From positions 1,646,001-1,710,000 of the forward strand of contig JALJCS010000007.1 of assembly GCA_023055355.1 (NCBI GenBank): a DNA stretch of 64,000 nucleotides, given 5' to 3'. Made by a program: the position numbers and the translations under genes. Below are positions 25,776-37,640 of this stretch, one piece after another. Within the stretch, counting starts at the first letter, position 1; every line of letters begins with the position of its first letter. The DNA is from Agelaius tricolor. Lineage: Eukaryota; Chordata; Aves; Passeriformes; Icteridae. The notes beneath the pieces are model-generated. The model saw nothing but the letters and a program-made list of their open reading frames with translations, did not search any database and was not told where the DNA came from.

Positions 25776-27166
25776 TAGGTGATTGGTGTGAAATACAGGT
25801 AAAATATGGGTGATTGGTGTTAAATATAGGTAAAATAGGGGTGATTGGTGTTAAATATCAGTAAAAATATAAGGGATTGGTGTTAAATATAGGAAAAATA
25901 TAGGTGATTGGTGTTAAATATAAGTAAAAATGTTAGTGTTAGGTGTTATAGGTGATTGGTGTGAAATGTATGTAAAAATGTAGGTGATTGGTGTTAAATA
26001 TAGGTAAAAATATAGGTGGTGTTAAATACAGGTAAAAATTGTAGGTGATAGGTGCTAAATATAGGTAAAAATATAGATTAAAATATAGATGATTTGTGTT
26101 AAATATAGGTAAAATATAGGTGATTGGTGCTAAATACAGGTAAAAATATAGATTAAAATATAGATGATTTGTGTTAAATATAGGTAAAATATAGGTGATT
26201 GGTGCTAAATACAGGTAAAAATATAGATTAAAATACAGATGATTTGTCTTAAATATAGGTAAATTGGTAAATTTAGGTGATTGGTATTAAATATAGATAA
26301 AATGTAGGTGATTGGTGTGAAATATAGGCAAAAATATTGGTGATTTGTGTTAAATAATAGATGATTTGTGTTAAATATAGGTAAAATATAGGTGATTGGT
26401 GTTAAATATAGGTAAAAATATAAGGGATTGGTGTTAAATATAGGAAAAATATAGGTGACTGGTGTTAAACATCTGTAAAAATGTAGGTGATTGGTGTTAA
26501 ATATAGATAAAAATACAGGTGATTGGTATTAAATATAGGTAAAATATAGGTGATTGGTGCTAAACATAGGTAAAAATATAGATTAAAATATAGATGATTT
26601 GTGTTAAATATAGGTAAAATATAAGAGATTGGTATTAAATATAGATAAAATGTAGGTGATTGGTGTGAAATATAGGTAAAAATATGGGTGATTGGTGTTA
26701 AATAATAGATGATTTGTGTTAAATATAGATAAAATATAGGTGATTTGTGTTAAATATAGGTAAAAATATAGGTGGTGTTAAATATCAGTAAAAATATAAG
26801 GGATTGGTGTTAAATATCAGTAAAAATGTAGGTGATTGGTGTTAAATATAGGAAAAAATGTAGGTGGTGTTAAATACAGGTAAAATATAGGTGATAGGTG
26901 CTAAATATAGGTAAAAATATAGATTAAAATATAGATGATTTGTGTTAAATATAGGTAAAATATAGGTGATTGGTATTAAATATAGATAAAATGTAGGTGA
27001 TTGGTGTTAAATATAGGAAAAATATAGGAAAAATATTAAAAATATAGGAAAAATATTTAACACCAATATAGGTGATTGGTGTTAAATAATAGATGATTTG
27101 TGTTACATATAGGTAAAATATAGGTGATTTGTGTTAAATATAGGAAAAATATAGGTGATTGGTGTT
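25776..27166. repeat. AT-rich minisatellite, ~31-32 bp unit, about 40 copies
   Basis: About 1.4 kb of tandem units whose core is gattggtgttaaatatagg followed by taaaaata. Variants (gatttgtg, ggtgctaaat, taatagatgattt) recur in blocks, which indicates higher-order duplication inside the array. Almost every unit carries ATTGG, the complement of CCAAT. Confidence 0.95.
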
Positions 27167-27299
27167 AGAAATAATAGCAGCATTGTATGGCAAATCTAAT
27201 AAGCTGAAAAACATTTCTAAGGAATTGTAACCAGGAAATAGGGTGGCTTCTGATGGAATGGCATCGAGTCTTACATCTCTTGTGTCTCTGTATTCAGCA

Positions 27300-27595
27300 A
27301 TAATAATAACAGAAAATGATCATTTATAATTATTTAGTAATTATAATAAAAATAATAAAATAATAAAAATAAGGTTTAATAGTATATTTATGAACATATT
27401 ATAATAGTATATAATAATATTATAATAATATTTAATAATATATTTGTTAATATATTAATACTATTATATTATACTATTATTGTAATGTTATGATAAAATA
27501 ATAAATAGAAGAATAAATAAATAATAATAAAAGCAAATATTTGAAATAATATTTGAAATAATAATCTCAAATAAATAATAATAAAATCTTTGAAA
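27300..27595. repeat. (AATAAT)n-rich block
   Basis: AT-rich sequence dominated by aataataa and attata. A minus-strand frame through it is Ile/Tyr/Phe-rich and not a gene. Confidence 0.85.
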
Positions 27596-29744
27596 ACACC
27601 TCTCAGTGACCCCATCTCTATAAAAGCCATGAAAACCAACCCAGGGAGATGATATTTTCCACCCCCAAGGTGAAAAGCCCAGGGGGAAATGCAATCAAAC
27701 ACAAACAACGTGCACAGGGTGGGGGAAATGTCCCTGAAATGTCCCTGAACTTTCCAGGGGATGTCAGTCAGGCACTGAAGCACAAAGTCAGAAGCTCGAC
27801 ATGAGCAGGAAAAGGAACTCTCTGGGCAGAGTTCCCTCAGAGCGTGACATTTATGATTCATCTCTCTATAAATTTGTGTCCATCTGAAGACAAGATTTTT
27901 TAGTTTTTTTTTTCTTTTCCTGTGGAAATTTCTCACATAACATTAGGGGTTTTTTGGCTTAAAACAAAGGCTGAATTTTAAACCTTTGCTTTTTGAAAGC
28001 CTGGCTCTCTGTTTAATACAGATGTTTTCCAGGAGGGCAGCTGACTGCTAAAATAAATTCACTGCAGAGAAGTTGTTTGCTGAAAACCAGAAAATCTTCT
28101 GAATCCTGTTTAATGCAAAGGACGGCTGAGAAACAGCAAGGGAAAATCTCATTTTCTGACACTGCTTTTCTCTTTTCGTTTTCTCTTTTCAATTTCAAAG
28201 ATTTTATTATTTATTTTATATTATTTTTTCCTCTTGCCTAAATATCATCAGGTAAATGAGAGCATCTTTTTAGGGGGTTTAATTGATATCAGAGAACACC
28301 ACTTAACACTGTCCTGACTGTAAAGTGATAAATCAAGGCATGATTGTCCTTGTCCTGCAACTTCTTGTGTAGCTCCAATTGGATTTAAACTGCTAATTTT
28401 CCTTCTTCTGTTTTTTTTCCTCTTTTCTTCACTCCTGATTTTTCTTTGATGGAAAAAGATACAGTTCCCCAAGCCAGGGATGTCAGGGAAGAGAAAAAAA
28501 TTGAGATAAATAAGGAGCAAAACACCTCTTGAGACCTCAAAAAGAAGATTTAGGAAGAGACCCCAAACAATGATTTTCTAGAACCAAGACCCCCCAAAGA
28601 CAGTGGGCAGGTGGAGATATGGGGATAAACACTGATAACCTCATTTTCTTGGCAGTTTTGTGGTTTAATGCTTCTCTGAGGAGCTCTCCAGAAGGATGAG
28701 AACTGTGGCAGACTCAAATCCTGTCACATTTTTCTATTCAATTGCCAGGGGATAAAAGCAGATCCCAGTTTGCCATCCTGAGCTGCTCCCCTTCCAAAGC
28801 TGCTCCTCTCCTGTGCTCACCTGTTTTCCTCATCCCACCCTGTGTGCTCAGCCCCTTCCAGCTGTCAGTGGGACTGGGAATGCGTGTGAGCAATTGGAGA
28901 AACCTGCTGAACTGAGGCTAAAATTCCCCTTCAGGGAGCCAGATGATATTTGGGTTTTTTTCACTTACAAGAAAGGAGAGGCAGAAGCCAGCACAGCTGG
29001 CAAAGGAGAGATTAGTCTGCTGGAAAACAGACATTTTTCCACACCTCAGCTTTATAAAACTGACCCAAAACCAAGCCAGGATATGAAATCTGAGCAAGTC
29101 AGACTGTAAGAAATAATGTTTTTTCTCAGTTCTTCTCCAGAGCTGAGCCAAAACTGAGGTGCAGAGCATCAACACCACAGCCCCACAGTGTCCCTCTGTC
29201 ACTGCAGGGAGATGAGAGCTGCAGAGTGATGAGGATCCCTTCCTGTTGGGAAAGAAAACCCCGAGCAGAACGCTGGGGATTTATTTCCTATCCTTTGTTT
29301 ATCTTGCATCCCACACATCTGTGCCTCGGATTTGCAGAAGTAGCTGCAAATAGCCGAGATTATCAGCGTGGGGTTCTGAGAAAACAGGGGCAGGAGGAAC
29401 TGCCTTCTGTGAGACAGGACAGGGAGGAAACTCTGCTGCTGTCTGCCAGCCCTTGCTGCTGCTGCACTGAGAAACAGCTGAGTTATTCCCTTTACAGGGG
29501 GCTATTCCACAGCAATTCCACGGCATGGATCAAATTCATACTCACAAGGAGGGATAGCTGGATGCTGAAAGGTTTTTGGGGAATTTAGATTTTTTTTTTT
29601 TTTTCCCTGAACACCAAATTCATCACCTGCAGCATGAGGAAGAAGCACTGACTCCTGCCTCCCATGCCAGTTTCAGGTGATTATTCCAGTTATTTGTCCA
29701 ATTCCAGCAATTTGCTCCCTGACAGTCATGCACAAACTTGTCTC
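27596..29744. other. No gene recognised
   Basis: Unique sequence with short frames only (up to 155 codons, the longest partly made from the AATAAT block). Confidence 0.5.
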
Positions 29745-30045
29745 AGTTCAGAGAATCATTTTGGGCTGGAAGGGACCTTAAATCCCACCCAGTGCCAGCC
29801 CTGCCATGGCAGGGACACCTCCCACTGTCCCAGGTGCTCCCAGTGTCCAGCCTGGCCTTGGGCACTGCCAGGGATCCAGGGCTGGAATTCCATGCCAGCC
29901 CTGCCCACCCTGCCAGGGAACAATTCCTCATTGCCAAGATCCCATCCAGCCCTTTCCTCCTTCAGTTTAAGGCCATTCCCCCTTTTCCTGTCACTCCATG
30001 CCCTTGGGAAAAGTCCCTCTCCAGCCTTCTCTAGGTCCTGGAATA
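29745..30045 (-). mobile_element. CR1 LINE 3' end
   Basis: gagaatcattttgggctgg to the antisense agtttaaggccattccccc block. Confidence 0.85.
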
Positions 30046-30737
30046 GTCTTGGGGCTTAATGTAAGAAATTTTTGTAAACAGGTCTTATTTGGAATAGAAT
30101 TCCCTCTTTCATTCCCTTGGAAGATGAACAAAAATAATTTTTATACAAAACAAGAAGCTTTGACCTACCGGGTAAGAACCTAGGAACCCCCTTCCCAAAC
30201 CAAAGCCTTTTGATAAGAACACCTGAAAACATTTTCTTGCTCCACTTGTGTTATCTTGTAATTGAATTACCAAACCCTAAAGCCTGTCCTTTCTGATAAA
30301 GGAACAAGTTCCCCCTATCTGAGCATCAATCTGTGTATTTAAATTTAGGTCCTTTTCATGTATCTGTGACATTTCTTGGGGCCTTCCAAGAAATGATACT
30401 GTTGTTTCTAAATGAGCAAATTCAGATTCTACAGAAAGTTTTCCACTTCTGCTTCACGGTTTCTACTGATCTGATCTTTATGTGGAACATTTCTTCCTCT
30501 GCAAGATTCTGAGAAAATCAGTGGCAACTGTTCCATCTTCCCTCTAGGAAATATTTTTATCTTTTATTGATGTCATTTTTAATGTCTCAGCTCTCTGACT
30601 GGGACCAATCAGACAAATCCTATCAAGTTTGACACGATAATTCTTTTAAAGTGCCCTCCTGGTCCGAGGTGAAGCATCTGCATCTCCCCCACAGGGAATT
30701 TCTCTGATTTGTACAGCTGTGCTTTCATCTCACTGAG

Positions 30738-30815
30738 TCCTAGAATGGTTTGAGTTGGAGAGGAGCTTGAAGCTCATCCAGTTCCACCCCCTACCATGGG
30801 CAGGGAACTTTTCAC
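30738..30815 (-). mobile_element. CR1 LINE 3' fragment
   Basis: cctagaatggtttgagttgg then ctaccatgggcaggg. Confidence 0.75.
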
Positions 30816-32244
30816 TCTGCCTGGTTATTTAACTCACCCTATTTCTCCCACCTCACTTTTTTACTGCTCTGTTTGCCCTCACCCCCCTCCCCAGGCAATG
30901 GTGGTGGGAGAAATCCTTGCTGCTTAAAAAACTGAATTTTTCCATTCAAAAATCCCACCAGATCTGGCAAAAATCTCTGTGGAGCTGCCATGGGTGAGAC
31001 TGGGGGGTTTTTTTCAGCAGTTTGTTCCATGCTCCCCCTCCTTCTTCCAGGCTTTAAATCCCCCACAACAGCTCAGTTGCAATGCCCGGTAAACAATGGA
31101 ATAGCTGGGATGAATTTTTCCTCACAGGGCCTCTGAAAAATCAAAGGGGCCAATTGATCTGACAACATCCAAGTGCTCAGTGTACACGGAATTCAAATGA
31201 AATTCTTGTTCCTGTGAGGAGCAGCAGTCCGAGGAGTATCTCTGTGCTCAGTGTTTTCCTGGGGCCGTGCCAATGGTGCCTCATTGTCTGATTTCCAAGG
31301 GCTGTAATTGAGTGATAATTGCCAGTTCCTCTTTTGAACCAACACTCTCTGATAAACTTCACCACCATTTAGCTGGAAATCTGAGAGCTCTAAACAATTT
31401 ATTTACCAAAAGAGATACAGACATCTCTTAACACACTGCACCACTGCCTGCCCTGCGTGTACATCGGCATTTGGATGGCGCCAATTAACAGCAGGCTGCA
31501 GTTTGGGGTTGGTTTGGGTTTTTTTTTAATTTTAAAAATATTTTTTCTCTCTTCCATGTGGTCTCTGTGAGCCATCTGTTCAGTGCCTGCACCACCAGAG
31601 GAGTTTGGAGGTGTTGTTTTGAGTGGAGTGAAGGGAATACCTGATTTTAGCCACTTGTGCAAAGTTCAGTGAAGAAAAAACAAATCAAGATGAGAGAGAA
31701 TAAAGAAATATCGTAGAAATAAAGAAAAGTTTTAGTCAATTTGTGGATGGGATGATGCAGTCTGGATTTTTGCTGGCTTTCTCATTTAGCTGTTAATGTC
31801 TCATCATTCTCTGGAACCAACAGACTCAGAATTACAAACTGGTTTCTCCCTTCACCTCAAAGCTTTTTAGGGAGTATTTTTCATGGTGGAAACGTGGATG
31901 TAGAAGTGACACCTGAATTCCTGCTGCTCTTCACACCTACGATAGCAGAGCCTATTGGAGGTGCATTCCTGCTGCACTTGTTGGAGATGTAACCCAGTAA
32001 ATTTACCCCCAGGGTGAGTTGTCAAAAGTATTATTTAAGAAAAGTCCCCAAATGGTAGAAACGTAGGGCTGGAGGGGACAAGAAATGTCAACTGCCTTAA
32101 AAAATTGTTATTCTTGAGAGGTATTTCTCCAGCCTGTTCTTAAAGTCTCCAGAGGTGATGGCACCAACATGCTCAAAAAGCATCAGAGTTTGGGAATTCG
32201 ATCTATGCTGAGCCAGATCTGTTCTGCACCTGCTGCCAACCCTC

Positions 32245-32525
32245 CTGAAATTCCATGAAATCACAGAATATCCTGAGCTGGAAGGGACCCATCCAGCCCA
32301 AGCCCTGTCCCTGCCCAGCCTGGGCATCCCTGGCAGCGCTGGCCAAAGGTTCCTGGAGCTGTGGCAGCCTCGGGGCCGTGCCCATTCCCTGGGCAGCCTG
32401 GGCAGTCCCAGCACCCTCTGGGCAACAACCTTGCCCTAAAATCCAACCCAAATCCCTCCTGGCCCAGCCTCAGGTGCTCCCTGGGTGCTGTCCCTGTCCC
32501 AGAGCAGAGACTGGAGTCGTCCCTG
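32245..32525 (-). mobile_element. CR1 LINE 3' end, second subfamily
   Basis: aatcacagaatatcctgagc then aagggacccatccag, an older variant tail unlike the other copies here. It adjoins the acidic-repeat locus. Confidence 0.75.
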
Positions 32526-32689
32526 CATTATACATTAAATTTTATCATTTGTGTATTCTTAAATTATTCTTCTTATTATTATTATTCTTATTCTAACTAC
32601 TCTTTTTCTTCTTGTCTTCTTCTACATATTTTTAAGTTCCAATACTATTCTACTTCTATATATTTTTTAATTATTCATTTCTTCAGCTT

Positions 32690-33240
32690 CTTTGCCTAGC
32701 AGAGCAGCAGAGCCCCAGAGCTGCTGCTCCAGGCCTGGCTGCGCTGCTCTGGGCTCTGTGGCTGCACAGCCCCCTGCAGCTGCTGCCCCAGGGATCTGTG
32801 TGAGCAGCACGGAGCTGCTGCTGCTGCTGCCTGGGCTGGGGCTGCAGCGGGGGAACCCCTCCCGCCCGGCCCGGGGCTGCTGCAGGCAGGCGGGGCTGCT
32901 GAGGAACAGCCCCGGCCGGGCTCCCGGGCCACGGGCAGCGTCCCAGCGGGGCTGTGCTGGCTCCGCTGTGGCGGCTGCACAGCCCTGCTGCCAAGGGCTC
33001 TCTCCCAGCACAGCTCTCTCTCCGCCGGCCTCAACGTGCGCCTTCCGTTCGCCTGCAGAGAGCAGCGCCAGCCCTGCCCTGCCCGCCCGGCCGGCAACTC
33101 TGCCGCTGGGCTGGGGCTGAGCACTCACTGCTCACAGGGGACTCCGGGGCACTGCCTGCCAAAATACATCGGCACCGCTGAGAGACTGCAAAGGAAACCT
33201 GGGCACTCTGCTCTTGTGCCTTTCTAGAAACTTCATTAGA
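32690..33240. other. CpG-rich segment at the 3' side of unit 1
   Basis: GC-rich stretch with CAG/CTG-rich sequence (32,690-32,900) and a portion from 32,912 duplicated at 41,898-42,220. Both strands have ~60-150-codon frames in it, none recognised. It may be a promoter of a divergent or neighbouring transcript, or exon sequence. Confidence 0.35.
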
Positions 33241-33369
33241 AAACACACACATTCTTCAAGAATGGTAATAGTGTTGAGAAATTGTAACATATTGTAATTA
33301 CACCATATAGCACATTAATGTTTTTATATCATAGACTGTAATTTAAATATACAATATGAAATAAAAATA

Positions 33370-33735
33370 AATTCTTTCTTAGTTTTATTTATTCATTCAA
33401 TTTCCTCTTTATTTTTCTATTCTTATTCTTCTTAATGGTTTTCTTCTTCTTTGTACTACTCTGTCTTACTACTCTTCTTTGCTACTTCTGTGTATTTCTA
33501 AATTCCTATTCCTATTTCTATTCCTCTATATTCCTATTCTTCTTCTTCTTCTACATATTTGAAATTCTTATTCCTAGTAGTCTTCTTCTCTAAGTATTTC
33601 TAAATTCTTATTACTATTCTTCTATGGATCCTTAAATTAGTCATCTCCGTCTTGTCTTCTTAGTCATCATCTTTGTCTTCTTCCTCTTTGTCGTCTTCAT
33701 CTTCTTTGTCTTCTTTGTCGTTGTCTTGCAGTGGT
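33370..33735 (+). repeat. Polypyrimidine (TTC/CTT) tract of unit 1
   Basis: Plus strand is dominated by ttctt, tattcct and gtcttc motifs with few long interruptions. It ends at ttgtcttgcag, which by chance resembles a plus-strand splice acceptor. On the minus strand the last part encodes the Lys/Glu/Asp tail described above. Confidence 0.8.
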
Positions 33736-34046
33736 TTGTGCTGAGAGTCCGTTCCAGGAGCCTCTGCTTTGTGCCCAAGAAATGGTTGCTGCACCTTCCA
33801 GGCCCGGGGCCGGGTGTGTGTGGGGCAGGGAAGGGGGGAGCTTTGGCCTCTTTGCCCGGCCATTTTCCAAGCCTCACTGCCCAGCTGTTCCTGGCTCTGC
33901 CTGCTACGGTTTTGCTGGCCTTGCTTGGCTTTGCTGGCCCATGCCAAAGCTTTTCCCTTCCCTGCCTTGGAGGAGCTGCAGCAGCAATCTTTCAGCCCCT
34001 CCAGCCGAACCCAACAGCTGCTGCTCCCACACCAGAGCAGCGGCAC
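33660..34046 (-). other. Open frame with K/E/D-rich tail downstream of unit 1 exon (128 codons, no ATG)
   Basis: Minus-strand frame starting at GTG, overlapping nothing but the region just 3' of the unit 1 stop. The first ~100 residues are Ser/Lys/Gln-rich without recognised motifs, and the end is a run of Lys/Glu/Asp encoded by a GAA/GAC-rich purine tract. The same frame is open in unit 3 with a longer tail. It may be a further 3' exon, 3' UTR sequence, or chance openness over a purine tract. Confidence 0.25.
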
Positions 34047-34115
34047 CAGCGGCAGGGGTCATCTTCATCTTTTTCATCTTCCTCTCCTTCTTTATGTTCT
34101 TCATCTTTTCCTGTT

Positions 34116-35726
34116 TCACTCCTCGGGCCGTGGCCTGAGGCAGGGACAGCGGAACAGCGCCTGCAGCGCCCGCAGCGCCCGCCTGAAGCGGGAGGGACGT
34201 TTCCTGGCCTTGGCAACACCAGGCAACGCCTCCTCAGCAGCTCCGCACCGGGCAGCAGCTGCCGGCTCGGCCTCCGTGGGACGGCCATGGGCAGGAGAGG
34301 CGCTGGCCAGGGCAGGGGCTGCCAGCTGGGGCACCTCTTTGAGAGAAGAGTCTGCCCATGGCAGTGACAGCAGGGACTTGACTTCACCTTCCTCTTCCTC
34401 TCTCTCGCTGTAGGCATCCCTCTCACTGCAGGACTCACTGTCCCAAACTGAGGTCTCCTGGCTGCCTTCCTTGAAAAGCTTTGGCTCTGCCACTGCCCAC
34501 TCCTCTTCCTCTTCCACACTGTAGATGTCCCTCTCACTGCAGGATTCACTGTCCCAAACCGAGGTCTCCTGGCGGCCTTCCTTGAACAGCTTTGACCCTG
34601 CCACTGCCCACTCCTCTTCCTCTCTCTCGCTGTAGGCGTCCCTCTCACTGCCGGGCTCACTGTCCCAGTCCGAGCTCTCCTGGCTGCCTTCCAGGCACAG
34701 CTCTGACCCTGCCAGCTCTGGCTCTGCCACTGCCCCCTCCGGCTGCTCCCCGGGGCCCGGGAATCCCAGCGGGGCAGAGCAGGGCCCGGGGGCGCTGTGC
34801 GGGGCAGGCGCCGCCCCCGCTGCCGCCTCCTCAGCAGCTCCGCCCCGGGCAGCAGCTGCCGGCTCGGCCTCCGTGGCACGGCCCGGGCCAGGAGAGGCGC
34901 TGGCCAGGGCAGGGGCTGCCCCTGCTGCCACCGCTGTGCCCGCGGGGCTGCCAGAGCGGGGCCCCTCTGGGGGACAAGCCTGGCTGTCCTCCTCCTTCGC
35001 TGGGCCCACAGTGGCTCTCAAGAAGTCCCAAGAACTGGAGCTCCAATTGTCATCCTCGGACAGCTCTTCCAGAGAAGAGTCTGTCCATTGGGACAGGTCT
35101 GACTCGATTTGCTCCTCTTCTTCCTCACTGGAGGCGTCCCAGTCACTCTCCCAGCCCGAGCTCTCCTGGCTGCCTTCCTGTGGCAGCTCTGGCTCTGCCA
35201 CTGCCCCCTGCGGCTGCTGCCCGGGGGCCGGGAATCCCAGCCGGGCAGAGCAGGGCCCGGGGGGGCTGTGCGGGGCAGGCACGGGGCTCTCTTCCCTCTC
35301 TGCTGGGCCTGTTCCTACCACTGCTGCATCCTCACTTTCTTCCCTCTGCCTCTGCTCCTGCGGCTGCTGCCCGGGTGCCTGGACCTCCAGCAGTAGCTGG
35401 CTCACGATCACACAGCTGATGAGCCACGCCAAGTCCAGCAGAGCCTGGCTGCAGCCTGGGGGGCTGACAGGGGCAGGCACTGGGCTCTGTGTCCCTGCTG
35501 ATGGCAGCTCCTTCCTGGGGGCAGGAGGCTCTGCTGCCTCTTCTGCCCCAGGGGCCAGAGGCTCCAGGGGCTCCTCCTCCTCAGCAGCTCTGGACAGAGC
35601 AGCAGCTGCCGGCTCGGCCTCCGTGGGACTCTGTAGGGAAGGAGAGGCGCTGGTTGGGGCAGGCACTGCCTCTGCTGCCACCTCTGTGCCCACGGGGCTG
35701 CCACAGCTGGGCCCCCTGGGGGACAA
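34116..35726 (-). CDS. Unit 1 acidic repeat protein, 3'-terminal coding exon (536 codons open)
   Basis: Family not recognised. The frame opens just after an in-frame TGA at 35,687-35,735 scale and begins with TTG, not ATG; I see no methionine anywhere in the 536 residues, so a start must come from an upstream exon. Order of parts: an Ala/Pro/Glu module (GPSCGSPVGTEV then TEAEPAAAA, about residues 5-50), a hydrophobic stretch at about 95-114 (LLDLAWLISCVIVSQLLL) that could be a membrane segment, Glu/Ser/Trp-rich acidic blocks, a second copy of the Ala/Pro module, three 37-residue acidic repeats, a third short module, then the tail RKRPSRFRRALRALQALF with CPCLRPRPEE and stop. Reading on the minus strand is supported by two paralogues ending in the same tail and by a GC-rich flank upstream. 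It could instead be a decayed copy. Role unknown. Confidence 0.5.
   Translation of the reverse strand: MSPRGPSCGSPVGTEVAAEAVPAPTSASPSLQSPTEAEPAAAALSRAAEEEEPLEPLAPGAEEAAEPPAPRKELPSAGTQSPVPAPVSPPGCSQALLDLAWLISCVIVSQLLLEVQAPGQQPQEQRQREESEDAAVVGTGPAEREESPVPAPHSPPGPCSARLGFPAPGQQPQGAVAEPELPQEGSQESSGWESDWDASSEEEEEQIESDLSQWTDSSLEELSEDDNWSSSSWDFLRATVGPAKEEDSQACPPEGPRSGSPAGTAVAAGAAPALASASPGPGRATEAEPAAAARGGAAEEAAAGAAPAPHSAPGPCSAPLGFPGPGEQPEGAVAEPELAGSELCLEGSQESSDWDSEPGSERDAYSEREEEEWAVAGSKLFKEGRQETSVWDSESCSERDIYSVEEEEEWAVAEPKLFKEGSQETSVWDSESCSERDAYSEREEEEGEVKSLLSLPWADSSLKEVPQLAAPALASASPAHGRPTEAEPAAAARCGAAEEALPGVAKARKRPSRFRRALRALQALFRCPCLRPRPEE
34395..34730 (-). repeat. Three 111-bp coding repeats in unit 1
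   Basis: The marker ctgtag recurs at 34,408, 34,519 and 34,630, an exact 111-base (37-codon) period. Each minus-strand repeat encodes an acidic segment with SVWDSESCSERD and a Lys-Leu-Phe-Lys-Glu element. It occupies the place where unit 3 has its 20-residue repeats, showing independent repeat growth in the two paralogues. Confidence 0.85.
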
Positions 35727-36849
35727 GGCTCAGGCTCCTGTCACTCCCTGCTAGCAAGGATCTGTCCCACATCTCAGAGCTGATGGCATTTCTCCACTGG
35801 GACAGCTCCTGCCTGCTCACATCTTCCTCCCACTGCGACAGCTTTCGCTCACTCCCATCGTCCCACCAGGGCAGCTCCTGGGCTGCAGCGTCTGCTCCTT
35901 GGGACAGCTCCTTGGCACTGCTGGCTCTCACCTGGGACAATTCCAGCTCTCTCCTGTCTGCCCATGGGGACATGTGACAGTGCACATCTTGTCCCCATGG
36001 TCAGAGATCTTGGTTACCTCTCACCTTCCCCCTAAAAAAGCTCTTTGGCATCGTCCCATTGGGAATCCTCTGGGACACTCACATCTCTCTGCAGGGACAG
36101 CTCATGGCATCTTTTGTCTTCTCCCCATCCCAGCTCCTGCTGCCCTCTCATGTCTATTCCCCACTGGGATATCTCTTGGCTTGTGACACATTCTTCCCAC
36201 TCGCACACCTCTTGCTACATCTCACTGAGGACTCTCCCCACTGCTACAGCTCCCGGACTGTGACAGTTTCTCTCTGTTCCTAGAGCTCTTGGTGTGTCCC
36301 ACCTCTGCACAGGGAAACTTCCCCAACTCTCACACGTACCTGGCATTGGTACAGCTCTTGGCTGCTCCTGGATCTCTGCTGGGACATTTCTTGGACTCTC
36401 AGCAATTCTTTAGGGTACGTCTCTGGAAGAGCTTCCCACTGGGAAAGCTCGCGGTCCTCGTTGGCAAAGGGCCTCTCCTCCTCCTCAGTCTGTGACAGTG
36501 GCAGGACTGACCTGCCCACTGCCCCCGACCACTGCCCGCTGGGGGCCTCCAGCCAGCTGGGCAAGGGGCTGGCGACCGGGAGTTGGAGTTGCCTTTATCC
36601 TTTGTTGCTGTCCTTGTCTCTCGCTTTCGGCCTCTGTCACTATGGGCGTCCAGCGCAGACAGACACAGGGAGCTGCTTCCTGCACAGAGAGCGGCTCTCC
36701 TGTGTCTGGGCACCGCAGGGCTCTGCGCCCCTTAGACACCCTCAGCCAGGGCCGGGCTCCCTGATGTCACAAGGCTCTCTGGCCACCAGCACGTCCCACA
36801 TCCCAAAGGGCCCCGACACCGTGTGCCCGTGTCACAAAGGGCCACCCCC

Positions 36850-37640
36850 GGCAGCCCAACATCAGTGGAGCAGCCAGGAACTGGCTGGGAGCAGCCCCGC
36901 ACTTGTGGCCTTGGGCCCCTGCTGTGCCCAGAGCCCTGAGAGGCTTTGGCCACGCTGCCACAGGACAGCCCCAGCCCCACAGTGCAGAGCCCTGGCTTTG
37001 CCGGCTGTGCTGCCCAGGGCACCAGGAATTGGCCGCATGGACGGGCCGGGCACTCGTGGGTAGCGGCTCCAGGAGCGGCGGGAGCCCGGGCACCGGGGCT
37101 CGGCCCTGCCTTCAGCAGCGACAGCCGGGGGCACCGAGCGCGGCCTCGGCGCCTTTGCCGGGCACGGGAAGCCGAGCGGGGCAGGGCGCAAGGCCGGGGC
37201 CATGCACAGGCACCCGGCCGGGCTGGAGAAGCGGCACCACGAGAGCCTCCTGCGCTGCCACAAGGCCGGGCCCCGGCTGCTGCAGCTGCCTCGGGCCGGT
37301 GCCTGAGGCCCCGACTCCTGCAGCTCTGCCCTGGCCTCTGCGGCGCCACGGGCACAGAGGCCGGGCCGGGGCTCGCTCCCTGCTGCCCGCAGGCGCTGCC
37401 GAGGGCTCTCCGCCCGCCGGGCCCGGGCGCTGAGGGAGCGGCGCCGCCATTGCTGCCGCCCTCAGGGGCTCTGAGGGGAGCGCGGCTCCCGCCAGCCCCG
37501 CTCCGCCCGCACGGGCCACACAAACACGGAGCACAAAGACAGTCGCCGCTGAAATTGTGTCCGTGCCCTGCCAAATGCACCCGGACAGCGGCCCCAAGGG
37601 CCTGGGCTCGGCTGCGGCAGCATCGCCACACGGCTGCCCC
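36850..37640. promoter_or_regulatory. GC-rich, CpG-rich island at the 5' side of unit 1
   Basis: Copy of the island at 46.8-47.5 kb, near-identical up to about 37,460 apart from short indels, including a ~27-bp segment present only in unit 3. From 37,460 to 37,640 the sequence is unique but still CpG-rich. Likely promoter or first-exon region of unit 1. Confidence 0.45.

Larger units (their letters stand above)
32912..37460 (-). repeat. Paralogous unit 1 of the acidic-repeat locus
   Basis: Segment homologous to 41,898-47,460 in the same orientation. Left homology begins at the run ccggccgggctcccgg (32,912) and right homology ends near gccgccattgctgccgcc (about 37,460). The outer parts (32,912-33,240, 33,722-34,140, 35,560-37,450) are near-identical to unit 3 by eye, while 34,340-35,555 is largely unrelated to its counterpart. 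This implies tandem duplication followed by conversion of the flanks or replacement of the cores. Confidence 0.8.

Noticed and set aside
25776..27166. CRISPR-like array
   Set aside because: Units are contiguous variants of one sequence without unique spacers, and the DNA is avian.
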